Below are positions 23,301 through 29,740 of a stretch of DNA of 32,391 nt, one piece after another; the stretch's first letter is position 1; every line of letters begins with the position of its first letter. The position numbers and the translations under genes were made by a program. Origin of the DNA: DASRCB01 sp035653295 (lineage in GTDB: Bacteria; Acidobacteriota; Terriglobia; Bryobacterales; Bryobacteraceae); the NCBI GenBank assembly GCA_035653295.1, contig DASRCB010000419.1:1-32391 (forward strand), in the 5' to 3' direction. The notes below the pieces were generated by a model. The model saw only the letters and a list, made by a program, of their open reading frames with translations. It was not told the origin of the DNA and ran no database searches.

Positions 23301-24727
23301 CCGTGGCGATGTCCATCAATGGACTGCCATCGGGAGTGACGGCGAGCTTTGCGCCGGCGGCAATCGCGGCGCCGGGGAACGGCAGCGCCACCCTCACGCT
23401 CCAGGCGGCGATCGGAACCGCGGCCGGCGCGTTCAGCGCGCTGGTGCAGGCGAGCGGCGGCGGCGTAAGCAGGGCGCAGCCGCTGAGTATCACCATTACC
23501 GCGCCTCCCGCGCATGGCATTACTTACTCGGGTAACGGGAACACCAGCGGCACGGCGCCTGCAGACGCGAATAAATACGTTGCGGGCACACGTGTCACGG
23601 TGCTGGGGAACACCGCCTTTCTCGCTAAGACCGGCTACAGCTTTGGCGGGTGGAGCACGTCGGCCGTGAGTTCGGGAACCACTTATGCGCCCGGCGCCAG
23701 TTTCACCATGGGCAATGACAATGTGACGTTATACGCCGTGTGGACGCCGGTCCCGCACACGGTCATCTATTCCGGCAATGGAAGCACGAGCGGGACGCCA
23801 CCGGTGGACGCGACTAAGTATGTCCTCGGCGCTCAGGTGAAGGTGCTGGCCAACACCGGCAACGTGGCTAAGACGGGGTACAGCTTCGGTGGGTGGAGCA
23901 CGTCGGCCGCGGGGTCCGGACCGGCCTATGCTCCCGGCGCCAGCTTCCCGATGGGCAACGACAACGTGACGTTGTACGCGGTGTGGAGGCCAGTTCCGCA
24001 CACGGTCATCTATTCCGGTAATGGAGGCACGAGCGGCGCGCCACCTGTGGACGCGACGAAATATGTCCTCGGAGCCCCGGTGAAGGTGCTGGCCAACACC
24101 GGCAACCTGGCTAAGACGGGGTACAGCTTCGGTGGGTGGAACACGTCGGCCGCTGGGTCCGGGGCGGCCTATTCGCCCGGGGCCAGCTTCAGCATGGGCA
24201 ATGGCAATGTGACGTTGTACGCGGTGTGGACGCCGGTCCCGCACACGGTCATTTATTCGGGCAATGGAAGCACGAGCGGGACGCCACCTGTGGACGCCAC
24301 TAAATATGTCCCCGGCGCCCAGGTGAAGGTGCTGCCCAACACCGGCAATGTGGCTAAGACGGGGTACAGCTTCGGTGGGTGGAGCACGTCGGCGGCGGGG
24401 TCCGGACCGGCCTATGCTCCCGGCGCCAGCTTCCCGATGGGCAACGAAAACGTGACGTTGTACGCGTGGTGGAGGCCAGTTCCGCACACGGTCTCTTATT
24501 CGGGGAATGGAAGCACGAGCGGCACGCCACCTGTGGATGTGAACAAGTATCTTCCAGGCGCCCGGGTAACGGTGCTGGGAAACACCGGCAAGCTGGCGAA
24601 GACAGGCTATAGTTTCGGCGGCTGGAGCACATCCGCCCTGTCGGGAACTGCCATTGCGCCCGGGGCCAGCTTCAGCATGGGCGGCGAGAATGTGACTTTG
24701 TACGCCCAATGGATTAAACAGAAATGA
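20336..24727 (+). CDS. Giant secreted metallopeptidase with BACON-like, kelch, Ig-like and InlB-type repeats
   Basis: A 1,463-residue exported zinc metallopeptidase. A Sec signal peptide (MPRIRALFVLLASTVLTTAS) is followed by a domain to about residue 110, then the catalytic domain with HEMGHAFGLEH (H263, E264, H267, H273), the HExxHxxGxxH signature seen in metzincin/gametolysin-like enzymes; SSMGRYSG supplies a plausible Met-turn. Then come two BACON-like beta-domains (near 463-640; SCSWTASASADWI and VSWTMSANVPWI), about five kelch repeats (near 660-900; GHAMAYD, VLFGG, DTWVWDG), an Ig-like domain (near 955-1058) and five InlB-type repeats (1060-1463). GGAG precedes the ATG at about 8 nt. It probably acts at the cell surface or in the medium on protein or glycoprotein. 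The substrate is unknown. Confidence 0.9.
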   Translation: MPRIRALFVLLASTVLTTASPAGSGSSEASENGASGLWRGRVDALVVDNFQTGASRTRFFLRTSGETLELQAPEGIQLRSGQWIEVDGRRTGRRLAASHVSIRASVADPSQGCSATGVQRALVILASFPSKALLSSITSDLLQASLFGPGRTLNGFLLEASYGQTSVTGDVLGPYVLDGDYFDQPLAVRDAALRAAAPHVDLTQYNRIFVVAPQGQSGMDSGGMALLGCGQIASPQGELNASSIWMGAESMAAQNQIMDIASHEMGHAFGLEHARFADYGGEPLGPVGQAPAPWDAVHEYGDSYSSMGRYSGQWAAPQKALMGWLQPGAGIQTVTQSGAFHLAPYESSGGGQVLRVSRGGGNAWLWVEYRQPQGTFDGTLPAAAFAGALVHYEDPALTATVSGADPSSYTNLVNFHPRAAGGDPELHPGESWTDPYGALTISINAASAAGLDLNVSYAAAPSCPSNVGGAQSFNAAGGAATVVISAPQSCSWTASASADWIAVAAPATGGGNGSVGLTVAANPAVSPRWAKISVGDAFVIVSQAGSSGALTISPQAAGIPAAGGTGQISVATSAPDVSWTMSANVPWITDLECSCYIPRGPATVRYIVAANPGAQRSGVIHIGGQSYSVTQDAGDSTLAVLAFTDVAPKDAPQSRLEQALAPFGHSGQALLYGGAWDGHFYAETWLWKDSNWTALHPANNPGPLAGHAMAYDEARGNIVLFGGIGGDGVGRNDTWVWDGQNWRKMQPSRSPAARNGHAMVYDPLIQKVVLFGGYGNSGELNDTWTWDGTNWTLLTTGQSPSPRTGHAMAYDAARGQIVLFGGMYNPTPAWLSDTWLFDGSSWRQALSTAPPPARFGHAMAWHPVLQGVVMVGGYGGKDVSNGSWIYDFRRETWVWDGAAWSQQFPAVQPGAAYTVGAVWDDANQALTVHVGDDLTCISRGPKTYRLTAPAAATQPAFTFTAAAPAVTITPGAAQQVRFSTALSNGFYSAVAMSINGLPSGVTASFAPAAIAAPGNGSATLTLQAAIGTAAGAFSALVQASGGGVSRAQPLSITITAPPAHGITYSGNGNTSGTAPADANKYVAGTRVTVLGNTAFLAKTGYSFGGWSTSAVSSGTTYAPGASFTMGNDNVTLYAVWTPVPHTVIYSGNGSTSGTPPVDATKYVLGAQVKVLANTGNVAKTGYSFGGWSTSAAGSGPAYAPGASFPMGNDNVTLYAVWRPVPHTVIYSGNGGTSGAPPVDATKYVLGAPVKVLANTGNLAKTGYSFGGWNTSAAGSGAAYSPGASFSMGNGNVTLYAVWTPVPHTVIYSGNGSTSGTPPVDATKYVPGAQVKVLPNTGNVAKTGYSFGGWSTSAAGSGPAYAPGASFPMGNENVTLYAWWRPVPHTVSYSGNGSTSGTPPVDVNKYLPGARVTVLGNTGKLAKTGYSFGGWSTSALSGTAIAPGASFSMGGENVTLYAQWIKQK
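23513..24727 (+). repeat. Five tandem 243-nt InlB-type (Listeria-Bacteroides) repeats
   Basis: Units start at 23513, 23756, 23999, 24242 and 24485, each exactly 243 nt (81 codons); the fifth includes the stop codon. Each reads YSGNG, then KY, KTGYSFGGW(S/N)TSA, PGASF, and NVTLYA.W. Units 1 and 3 end WTPVP while 2 and 4 end WRPVP, and units 2 and 4 share a stretch of more than 40 identical bases. This points to duplication of a two-unit, 486-bp block. Confidence 0.93.
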
Positions 24728-24762
24728 CGCCCGAGCCGATAGACAGGAGTCCAATCGACGAT

Positions 24763-24798
24763 CGAAGCGGAGTAGCGCCCGCACTCCCGGGTGCTTCG
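24763..24798. other. Inverted repeat in the convergent gap after the metallopeptidase gene
   Basis: CGAAGC and GCTTCG form a 6-bp stem enclosing a smaller GCAC/GTGC hairpin, in the 88-bp gap between two convergent genes. Position suits a transcription stop for either side, but there is no following T-run, so it is not a canonical intrinsic terminator. Confidence 0.2.
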
Positions 24799-24815
24799 GC
24801 GATGTGACGTAGTAC

Positions 24816-25583
24816 TTAGTCCAGCACGGGCAGAAGCTCGGCCGGCGTCTCGATGTCCAGGTAGCGCGGATCGAGCAACCGCTTCAGCTCTATGTTGCCC
24901 ATGGCCGACAGGAGCGTTTCCTGCATGTGCGGGTATTCCTGCTGCAGGTCGGCAAACAGGCTGCGCAGCGATTTGCGTACTGTGCCGGTCCGCTGCGAGC
25001 AGCCGCAGGGAACCACCGGCGCGCCCAGCGAGGCAGCGAACTGGGTGGTGATCTCCTCATTCACGAATACCAGTGGACGGATCAGCCGAAAATCCTTCTT
25101 CCCCGACCAGGTGACCGGGGGCAGGGCGCTAACCCGGCCGGTGAACAGCGCGTTGCGCAGGAAGGCTTCACAGAAATCGTCGGCCGTGTGGCCGAAGGCG
25201 ATCACGTTTGCTCCAAGCCCGCGCACCACTTCATAAACCGCGCGACGGCGATAGCGGCTGCACAGATCGCAGCCATGGTCGGGCTGTTCTTCGAGCAGCG
25301 TGTGCGACGGCTTGTCGTGGAAATAAGTCCACTGCACGCCGCGGGCGCGCAGCCACTCTCCAAGAGGCTCGATGGGGCGCAGGAATTTACCCTGCTCAAT
25401 GGTGAACGCGCAAACGCTGAAATCGACGGGTGCGCGCTTTTCGAGCAACAGCAGGGCTTCGAGCAACGTGACCGAGTCCTTGCCGCCGGAAAGCGCGACA
25501 GCCACGCGGTCGCCATTGTGAATCATTTTGAACCGCTGAATGGCCTCGCCAACCTTGCGCAGCAGGACCCTTTCCAATTCCAC
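24816..25583 (-). CDS. TtcA-like tRNA 2-thiolation PP-loop ATPase
   Basis: A 255-residue cytoplasmic enzyme of the PP-loop tRNA-thiolation family, closest in layout to TtcA, which makes 2-thiocytidine at tRNA position 32. The ATP-binding PP-loop is SGGKDS (32-37). C106 and C109 in HGCDLCSRYRRR and the cysteines in VPCGCSQRT (194-196) are the likely ligands or sulfur-transfer residues for the family's iron-sulfur cluster. GHTADDFCEAFLRN (near 132-145) and RVSALPPV with RLIRPLVFVNEEIT match the family's later motifs. The GTG start at 25583 is supported by a perfect TATAAT 6 nt upstream and by the N-terminus MELERVLLRKVGEAI. No ribosome-binding site is present, so this is likely leaderless. Members of the TtuA/Ncs6 branch are the alternative. 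Confidence 0.88.
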   Translation of the reverse strand: MELERVLLRKVGEAIQRFKMIHNGDRVAVALSGGKDSVTLLEALLLLEKRAPVDFSVCAFTIEQGKFLRPIEPLGEWLRARGVQWTYFHDKPSHTLLEEQPDHGCDLCSRYRRRAVYEVVRGLGANVIAFGHTADDFCEAFLRNALFTGRVSALPPVTWSGKKDFRLIRPLVFVNEEITTQFAASLGAPVVPCGCSQRTGTVRKSLRSLFADLQQEYPHMQETLLSAMGNIELKRLLDPRYLDIETPAELLPVLD

Positions 25584-25589
25584 GTCTCA

Positions 25590-25595
25590 ATTATA
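25590..25595 (-). promoter_or_regulatory. Consensus -10 element of the ttcA-like gene
   Basis: On the minus strand a perfect TATAAT is followed by TGAGAC and then the GTG start at 25583. The 6-nt distance puts the transcription start at the start codon, so the mRNA is probably leaderless. The -35 region at 17-nt spacing (TGTGAG) is a poor match. Confidence 0.6.
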
Positions 25596-25758
25596 AAGGT
25601 GCGCCGATATTCTCACACTTACACCGGGTTGTAATGTGGCTGTACCTGCGACAGATTCCTCTCGAGCAGTCGGGAAGCAGGAGACGTGAGGCGCGGACCA
25701 CCGGTTCATCGCTGGGAGCATCTTCGCAACGTGCCTGGCAGAGTGCCCGCCGCACAAA

Positions 25759-28269
25759 CTACGCGACCGAAGGGCGAGGCGTCGCCGCCGCGGCTGCGAT
25801 TCGGGCCGTGGTTCCGCGCAGACCCGGGGCTGAGGCTTCGACCACGATCTCACCGGGTTGTTTCGCGGACTGAATGATGGCCATGCACAGGCCGTTGAAG
25901 GCGTGCCGGCGATCGGCATGGTCGGGCTCGTGGCTGCTCGGGTCGCCGTTGCCGACGCCGATCAGCCGGCCCGGGCCGCTTACGCCGAACGTGACCTCGT
26001 CGGCCGCGGTCGGAACGACGCGGCCCTGCTCATCGACGATCTCGACGGCGACCATGGCCACATCCTCGCCATCCGCGGCGATGCGCTGGCGATCCGGACG
26101 AAGGCGGATCGCGGCGGCCGGTCCGGTGGTTTCACGCTTCACTCGCAGCACTTCGCCGCCGCCGCGAAAGCCGCGGGCCTCTATAACGCCGGGAGCGAAG
26201 GGGACCTTCCAGGCGACGTGGGAGTTGCGCGCGACATCCTTCGCGCCCAGGCTCCTCCCGTTCAAGAACAGCTCGACGCGGTCGAGATTGGTGTGGCACC
26301 AGACCTCGATCTCCTGACCGCCGGCCCAGTTCCAGTGCGGGAACAGGTGCAGCACCGGCTTCGCGCCCCACCACGCCTGGTAGTAATAGAAATTGTCCTT
26401 GGGAAAGCCGCAGGTATCGAGAATGCCGAAGTGCGAGCTGATGCAGGGCCATCCGTAGGGCGTGGGTTCGCCGCGGTAGTCGAAGCCGGTCCATGCGAAT
26501 CCGCCGGCCACCCACGGGCGGGCGTCGTATATCTTCCACCAATTCTCAGCCGTGCTCGCCCACGGAGGGAAGTTCAGGTCGTAGGCGCTGACGTAGCCCT
26601 TTTCCTTGTCGTTGGCGTAGACGCCGCGGGTTGAAACCGTGCTTGCCGTCTCCGTGCCGATGGAGGGCATACGCGGAAACTCGGCGTGGAACTTGTCGAT
26701 CTGTTTGTCGTTGTAGTTGAAGCCCTGAACGTCTTCGACCAGGGTGAAGCCCTTGCCCCAGCCGCCGTTCATGGCCGTAGTTACCGGACGGCTGGGGTCG
26801 AGTTCCGCGACGCGGCGTTTCATGGTGGTAAGAATCCGCGCGCCGCGCGCATTGCCCTGATCGTAGCCTTCCTCATTGGCGAGGGACCAGATCACAACCG
26901 ACGGGTGGTTGCGGTCGCGCCGCACCATGCGCTCGAGCTGGCTCAGGCCCTCGGGCGAAGACGACTCCATCCGCGTTTCGTCCATGACCAGCATGCCGAG
27001 CCGGTCACAGGCGTCCAGCAGTTCGGGCGTGGGTGGGTTGTGCGAGGTGCGGTAGGCATTCGAGCCCATCTCCTTCAGCCGTTCGATGCGGTAATACTGG
27101 ACGCGGTCGGGCAGGGCGGCGCCGAGGCCGGCGTGGTCCTGATGGTTGCACGTGCCTTTGACCTTGAGGGGCTGGCCGTTGAGGAAGAAGCCGCGGTCGG
27201 GGTCGAAGTGGATGGTGCGGATACCGAAGGTGATGTGGAGGCTGTCGGCAGCGACTCCGTCGACCTCAACTGCGGTTTCCAGCGAATACAGGTTCGGCGA
27301 TTCGATGGACCAGAGCGCCGGATTGCGGACCGGGATCCGCTGCTCGAACGTATGCCGGCCCCAGGCCGGAATGGTCGCAGGATCGCTGGGGACCGTGTTG
27401 AGGATCGCGCCGTTTGCGTTGAGGAGCGCATTCGACGCCGCCGCGACGTTCCCGTGCGCATCGCGGACCGTCGATATCAACCTGCACGCTCGCGCTGCGT
27501 TGCTTTCGTTCTCCACTTCCGTTGTGACCAGAAGGGTTGCCGTCGCGCCGTTCACCTCAGAGCGCACGTACACGCCTTCATGCGCCACATGCAGGGGCCC
27601 GGTTTTCGTCAGCCACACGTGCCGGTAAATACCCGCGCCTTCATAGAACCAGCCCTCATTCATCGTGGCGTCCACGCGCACGACGAGGCAGTTCCGCCCG
27701 CCATAGGTCAGGAAATCGGTCACGTCATACCGGAATGGCGCGTACCCGCTGAGCTTCCTTCCGAGGTAGTGGCCGTTCAGGACGACCACCGAATCGCGGA
27801 ATACGCCGTCGAACTCGATTGAGATCCTGCGGCCCTCGTCAGAGGCGGGGATGTCGAAGACGCGGCGGTACCAGCCGATGCTGGTTTCCGGCCAGGCGCG
27901 GCCGAGCGGCTTGCAGCCGTGCGAGATGAGCGGCTTCGCGTCGACGAAGGGCAGGTCCACGGCCCAGTCGTGCGGCAGATCGATCTTCTGCCATGAGCTG
28001 TCGTCGTAGTTCAGTTGCGCGGGCGGTGCGTACGCGCCCGATTTGGCGAAGGTCTCGCCGCTGGCGCCGAGTTGGAAATCCTTCTCCTCGTCGGCGGCGT
28101 TGCCGAGGTGAAAACGCCAGCCGAAATCGAACAGGAGCCGTTCGCGCGCCGGCGCGCCCGGCGTCCCGGCGCCACCGGGTTCCTGCGCTTCGGAGGCGCC
28201 TTCGGAAACCGCCGCAACGGAGGCGGCGAAGCTTGTTTTCAGCAGATCGCGTCTGGTCCAGTCACTCAT
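25759..28269 (-). CDS. Tat-exported GH2-family glycoside hydrolase (beta-galactosidase-like)
   Basis: An 836-residue exported glycosidase. The N-terminus SDWTRRDLLKTSFAASVAAV is a twin-arginine signal peptide. A sugar-binding jelly-roll (near 43-225, GWYRRVFDI and GIYRHVWL) and an Ig-like domain (near 226-345) precede the barrel. The acid/base is E466 in VIWSLANEEGYD and the nucleophile is E540 in PSIGTETAST. Beyond about residue 640 come further beta-sandwich domains: one with EIEVWCHTNLDRVELFLNGR, of the type called DUF4982 in GH2 enzymes, and an invasin-like C-terminal domain. It likely cleaves beta-linked galactose, glucuronic acid or a similar residue in the periplasm. The nearest same-strand neighbour is ttcA, 175 bp downstream. 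The exact linkage cannot be read from the sequence. Confidence 0.93.
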   Translation of the reverse strand: MSDWTRRDLLKTSFAASVAAVSEGASEAQEPGGAGTPGAPARERLLFDFGWRFHLGNAADEEKDFQLGASGETFAKSGAYAPPAQLNYDDSSWQKIDLPHDWAVDLPFVDAKPLISHGCKPLGRAWPETSIGWYRRVFDIPASDEGRRISIEFDGVFRDSVVVLNGHYLGRKLSGYAPFRYDVTDFLTYGGRNCLVVRVDATMNEGWFYEGAGIYRHVWLTKTGPLHVAHEGVYVRSEVNGATATLLVTTEVENESNAARACRLISTVRDAHGNVAAASNALLNANGAILNTVPSDPATIPAWGRHTFEQRIPVRNPALWSIESPNLYSLETAVEVDGVAADSLHITFGIRTIHFDPDRGFFLNGQPLKVKGTCNHQDHAGLGAALPDRVQYYRIERLKEMGSNAYRTSHNPPTPELLDACDRLGMLVMDETRMESSSPEGLSQLERMVRRDRNHPSVVIWSLANEEGYDQGNARGARILTTMKRRVAELDPSRPVTTAMNGGWGKGFTLVEDVQGFNYNDKQIDKFHAEFPRMPSIGTETASTVSTRGVYANDKEKGYVSAYDLNFPPWASTAENWWKIYDARPWVAGGFAWTGFDYRGEPTPYGWPCISSHFGILDTCGFPKDNFYYYQAWWGAKPVLHLFPHWNWAGGQEIEVWCHTNLDRVELFLNGRSLGAKDVARNSHVAWKVPFAPGVIEARGFRGGGEVLRVKRETTGPAAAIRLRPDRQRIAADGEDVAMVAVEIVDEQGRVVPTAADEVTFGVSGPGRLIGVGNGDPSSHEPDHADRRHAFNGLCMAIIQSAKQPGEIVVEASAPGLRGTTARIAAAAATPRPSVA

Positions 28270-28461
28270 GCTGTCGAAATCCTATCGCATGCTAAGCCTC
28301 TGTTGGTGAAGGCAGTTAATCGGGAACGAGCCTGTTAACGATGTCCCGCCGTCGTCAGTGAAACGTGTTCGCGGACCGTGCTCGAGAACGCTCGTCGGGG
28401 CATCGTCCCTCGTCCGAACCGGCGCGTACGTCAGACCGGTTTAGCTCCAGTTGAGATCGGC

Positions 28462-28481
28462 AATACAGGAACGCCTGTATT
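28462..28481. promoter_or_regulatory. Perfect palindrome upstream of the two-span membrane protein gene
   Basis: AATACAGG-aacg-CCTGTATT has 8-bp perfect arms and a 4-nt centre. It lies 57 bp before the ATG at 28539 in a 269-bp gap. TTGAGA at 28451-28456 could be a -35 box with TGTATT (28476-28481) as -10 at 19-nt spacing, so the palindrome would cover spacer and -10. It is a candidate operator or an RNA hairpin. Confidence 0.4.
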
Positions 28482-28538
28482 CGCTGGGAGGTGGATTCGT
28501 GGCACTCTGGTTGCACAGCTTTGGGTGAGGTCGGGGGC

Positions 28539-28916
28539 ATGAAATTGGTGTTGCGGCGAAACGGTTACTCAGAAGGCGCTGAGGAGAACAGCGCGTTCAA
28601 TATCATACGGACGCCCGCGGGGTGGCTCCAGGCGATCCCACTGGTTTCCGGCGCGGCGCGTCCGCATGTTGAATCGGACACGCCAGCGTGGCAGAGTGTC
28701 ACAGCGCGTAACTTCTACGCAATCGTCGGCGCGCTGCTGGCTCCACTGGCTCTGGTGGTGTTCGTCTTCGCAGCCTGGGCGCTCACGTCGCAAATGAAGT
28801 GGACTGCCTCATTCCTTTTCACGGAAGGTCCCCTCGCGGACTGGATGATCTGGGCTCTGGCGGCGGTGCTGCTCCGTTTCTGCGCGTCCGCCCTAACCCG
28901 CGCCGGCCAGCGATAG
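28539..28916 (+). CDS. Small two-span membrane protein, unknown function
   Basis: A 125-residue protein that I do not recognise. The first 60 residues are soluble and basic to mixed (MKLVLRRNGYSEGAEENSAF, then NIIRTPAGWLQAIPLVSGAA). Two hydrophobic segments follow: IVGALLAPLALVVFVFAAWA (near 73-92) and WMIWALAAVLLRFCASAL (near 105-121). The tail TRAGQR is basic. This predicts a two-helix inner-membrane protein with both ends in the cytoplasm. The ATG at 28539 is chosen over an in-frame ATG at 28491 because GAGG lies 8 nt upstream of it and the extra 16 residues have no clear coding character. It is convergent with the oxidase-like gene downstream. The gene stands alone, so context gives no function. 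Confidence 0.7.
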   Translation: MKLVLRRNGYSEGAEENSAFNIIRTPAGWLQAIPLVSGAARPHVESDTPAWQSVTARNFYAIVGALLAPLALVVFVFAAWALTSQMKWTASFLFTEGPLADWMIWALAAVLLRFCASALTRAGQR

Positions 28917-28929
28917 AACCTTTTGGCTA

Positions 28930-28953
28930 GTACCCTCTCCGATTGGATAGGGT
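28930..28953. terminator. Imperfect hairpin between convergent genes
   Basis: ACCCT-c-TCC-gatt-GGA-t-AGGGT gives eight base pairs with one internal mismatch in the 48-bp gap between convergent stops. It could terminate either transcript, but lacks a downstream T-run, so the call is weak. Confidence 0.25.
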
Positions 28954-28964
28954 GAACACCTTAT

Positions 28965-29663
28965 TCAGGGCTTCACCAGAAGCAACACGAACAGCGCCAC
29001 CCAGATTCCGTCCATGAAGTGCCAGTAGAGCGCGCCGGCATCGGCGAGCTCGCGGCGGCGGGCCGGGTTGTTGTCGCGCCAAAAGGGCAGAACCGCCCGC
29101 ATAAACAGGTACCACAGCAGCAGGAGACCGAGCAGCAGGTGCAGTCCGTGCACGGCGGTGAAGAGGTACAGGAAGAAGCTGTGCGGGTTAGCGGCGACAA
29201 ATACGCCTTCGCTGTTCAGTTCAGTCCATGCCCGCAGCTGTGTGCTGAGGAAGATGCAGCCAAGGGTTAAGGTCACCCCAAGCCAGAGACGCGCGGCGCC
29301 CTGCGCGCCGCGACGAACCGCCCGCCGGGCCGCTTCGCAGCTGGCGCTGCTGAGCAGGATCAGCGCGGTGCTGGCCCAGAGAATGCGCGGGAGGCGAAGC
29401 GGGTCCCAGAATTCGGGATTACGCGAGCGGGCCAGGTAGGCGAAGGCCATGGTGACGAAGACTGTCGAGACGGCTGTGATGGTTGCCCACATGCCGACGC
29501 GATAGACTCCGGGGGACCAGCGTTCGCTGCCGTCGTCGCCGCCTCCGCCGCCACCGCCGCGCCCACCGCGATCGCGTCCGCCCGGGCCTCCGCCGCCGTG
29601 GTGAGGAACAAGCCGGTCGTCACCTTCGACGATTTGCTCGGGAACAGGGGAAGCCACCGCCAT
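28965..29663 (-). CDS. Cytochrome c oxidase subunit III-like protein
   Basis: A 232-residue inner-membrane protein with the fold of heme-copper oxidase subunit III. Five hydrophobic spans are visible: MWATITAVSTVFVTMAFAYL, ILWASTALILLSSASCEAAR, ARLWLGVTLTLGCIFLSTQL, FFLYLFTAVHGLHLLLGLLL and a C-terminal LYWHFMDGIWVALFVLLLVK. The TAVHGLHLLLG and WHFMDGIW motifs are family hallmarks. The N-terminus is unusual: about 40 residues rich in Gly, His and Asp with a run of glycines. The start is set at the ATG at 29663 because the 17 codons before it lack coding character. Subunits I and II are absent from the window, so this is an isolated or dispersed subunit gene. It presumably serves an aerobic oxidase encoded elsewhere. 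Confidence 0.88.
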   Translation of the reverse strand: MAVASPVPEQIVEGDDRLVPHHGGGGPGGRDRGGRGGGGGGGDDGSERWSPGVYRVGMWATITAVSTVFVTMAFAYLARSRNPEFWDPLRLPRILWASTALILLSSASCEAARRAVRRGAQGAARLWLGVTLTLGCIFLSTQLRAWTELNSEGVFVAANPHSFFLYLFTAVHGLHLLLGLLLLWYLFMRAVLPFWRDNNPARRRELADAGALYWHFMDGIWVALFVLLLVKP

Positions 29664-29740
29664 AGCGCTGAGCGACGCTTTACCATTCTCGCATCGGAGC
29701 GGGGCGGCGCACACCGGCTGCTCTGGAGGGGGCTGAGCGC

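Noticed and set aside
23513..24727. Regular repeats that might suggest a CRISPR array
   Set aside because: The 243-nt period is in frame, continuous and encodes InlB-type protein domains; there are no spacers and no cas genes.
28462..28481. Palindrome considered as an SOS (LexA) box
   Set aside because: Classical boxes read CTGT-N8-ACAG. Here the half-sites are in the opposite order (ACAG...CTGT) with a 4-nt centre, so there is no basis for LexA.
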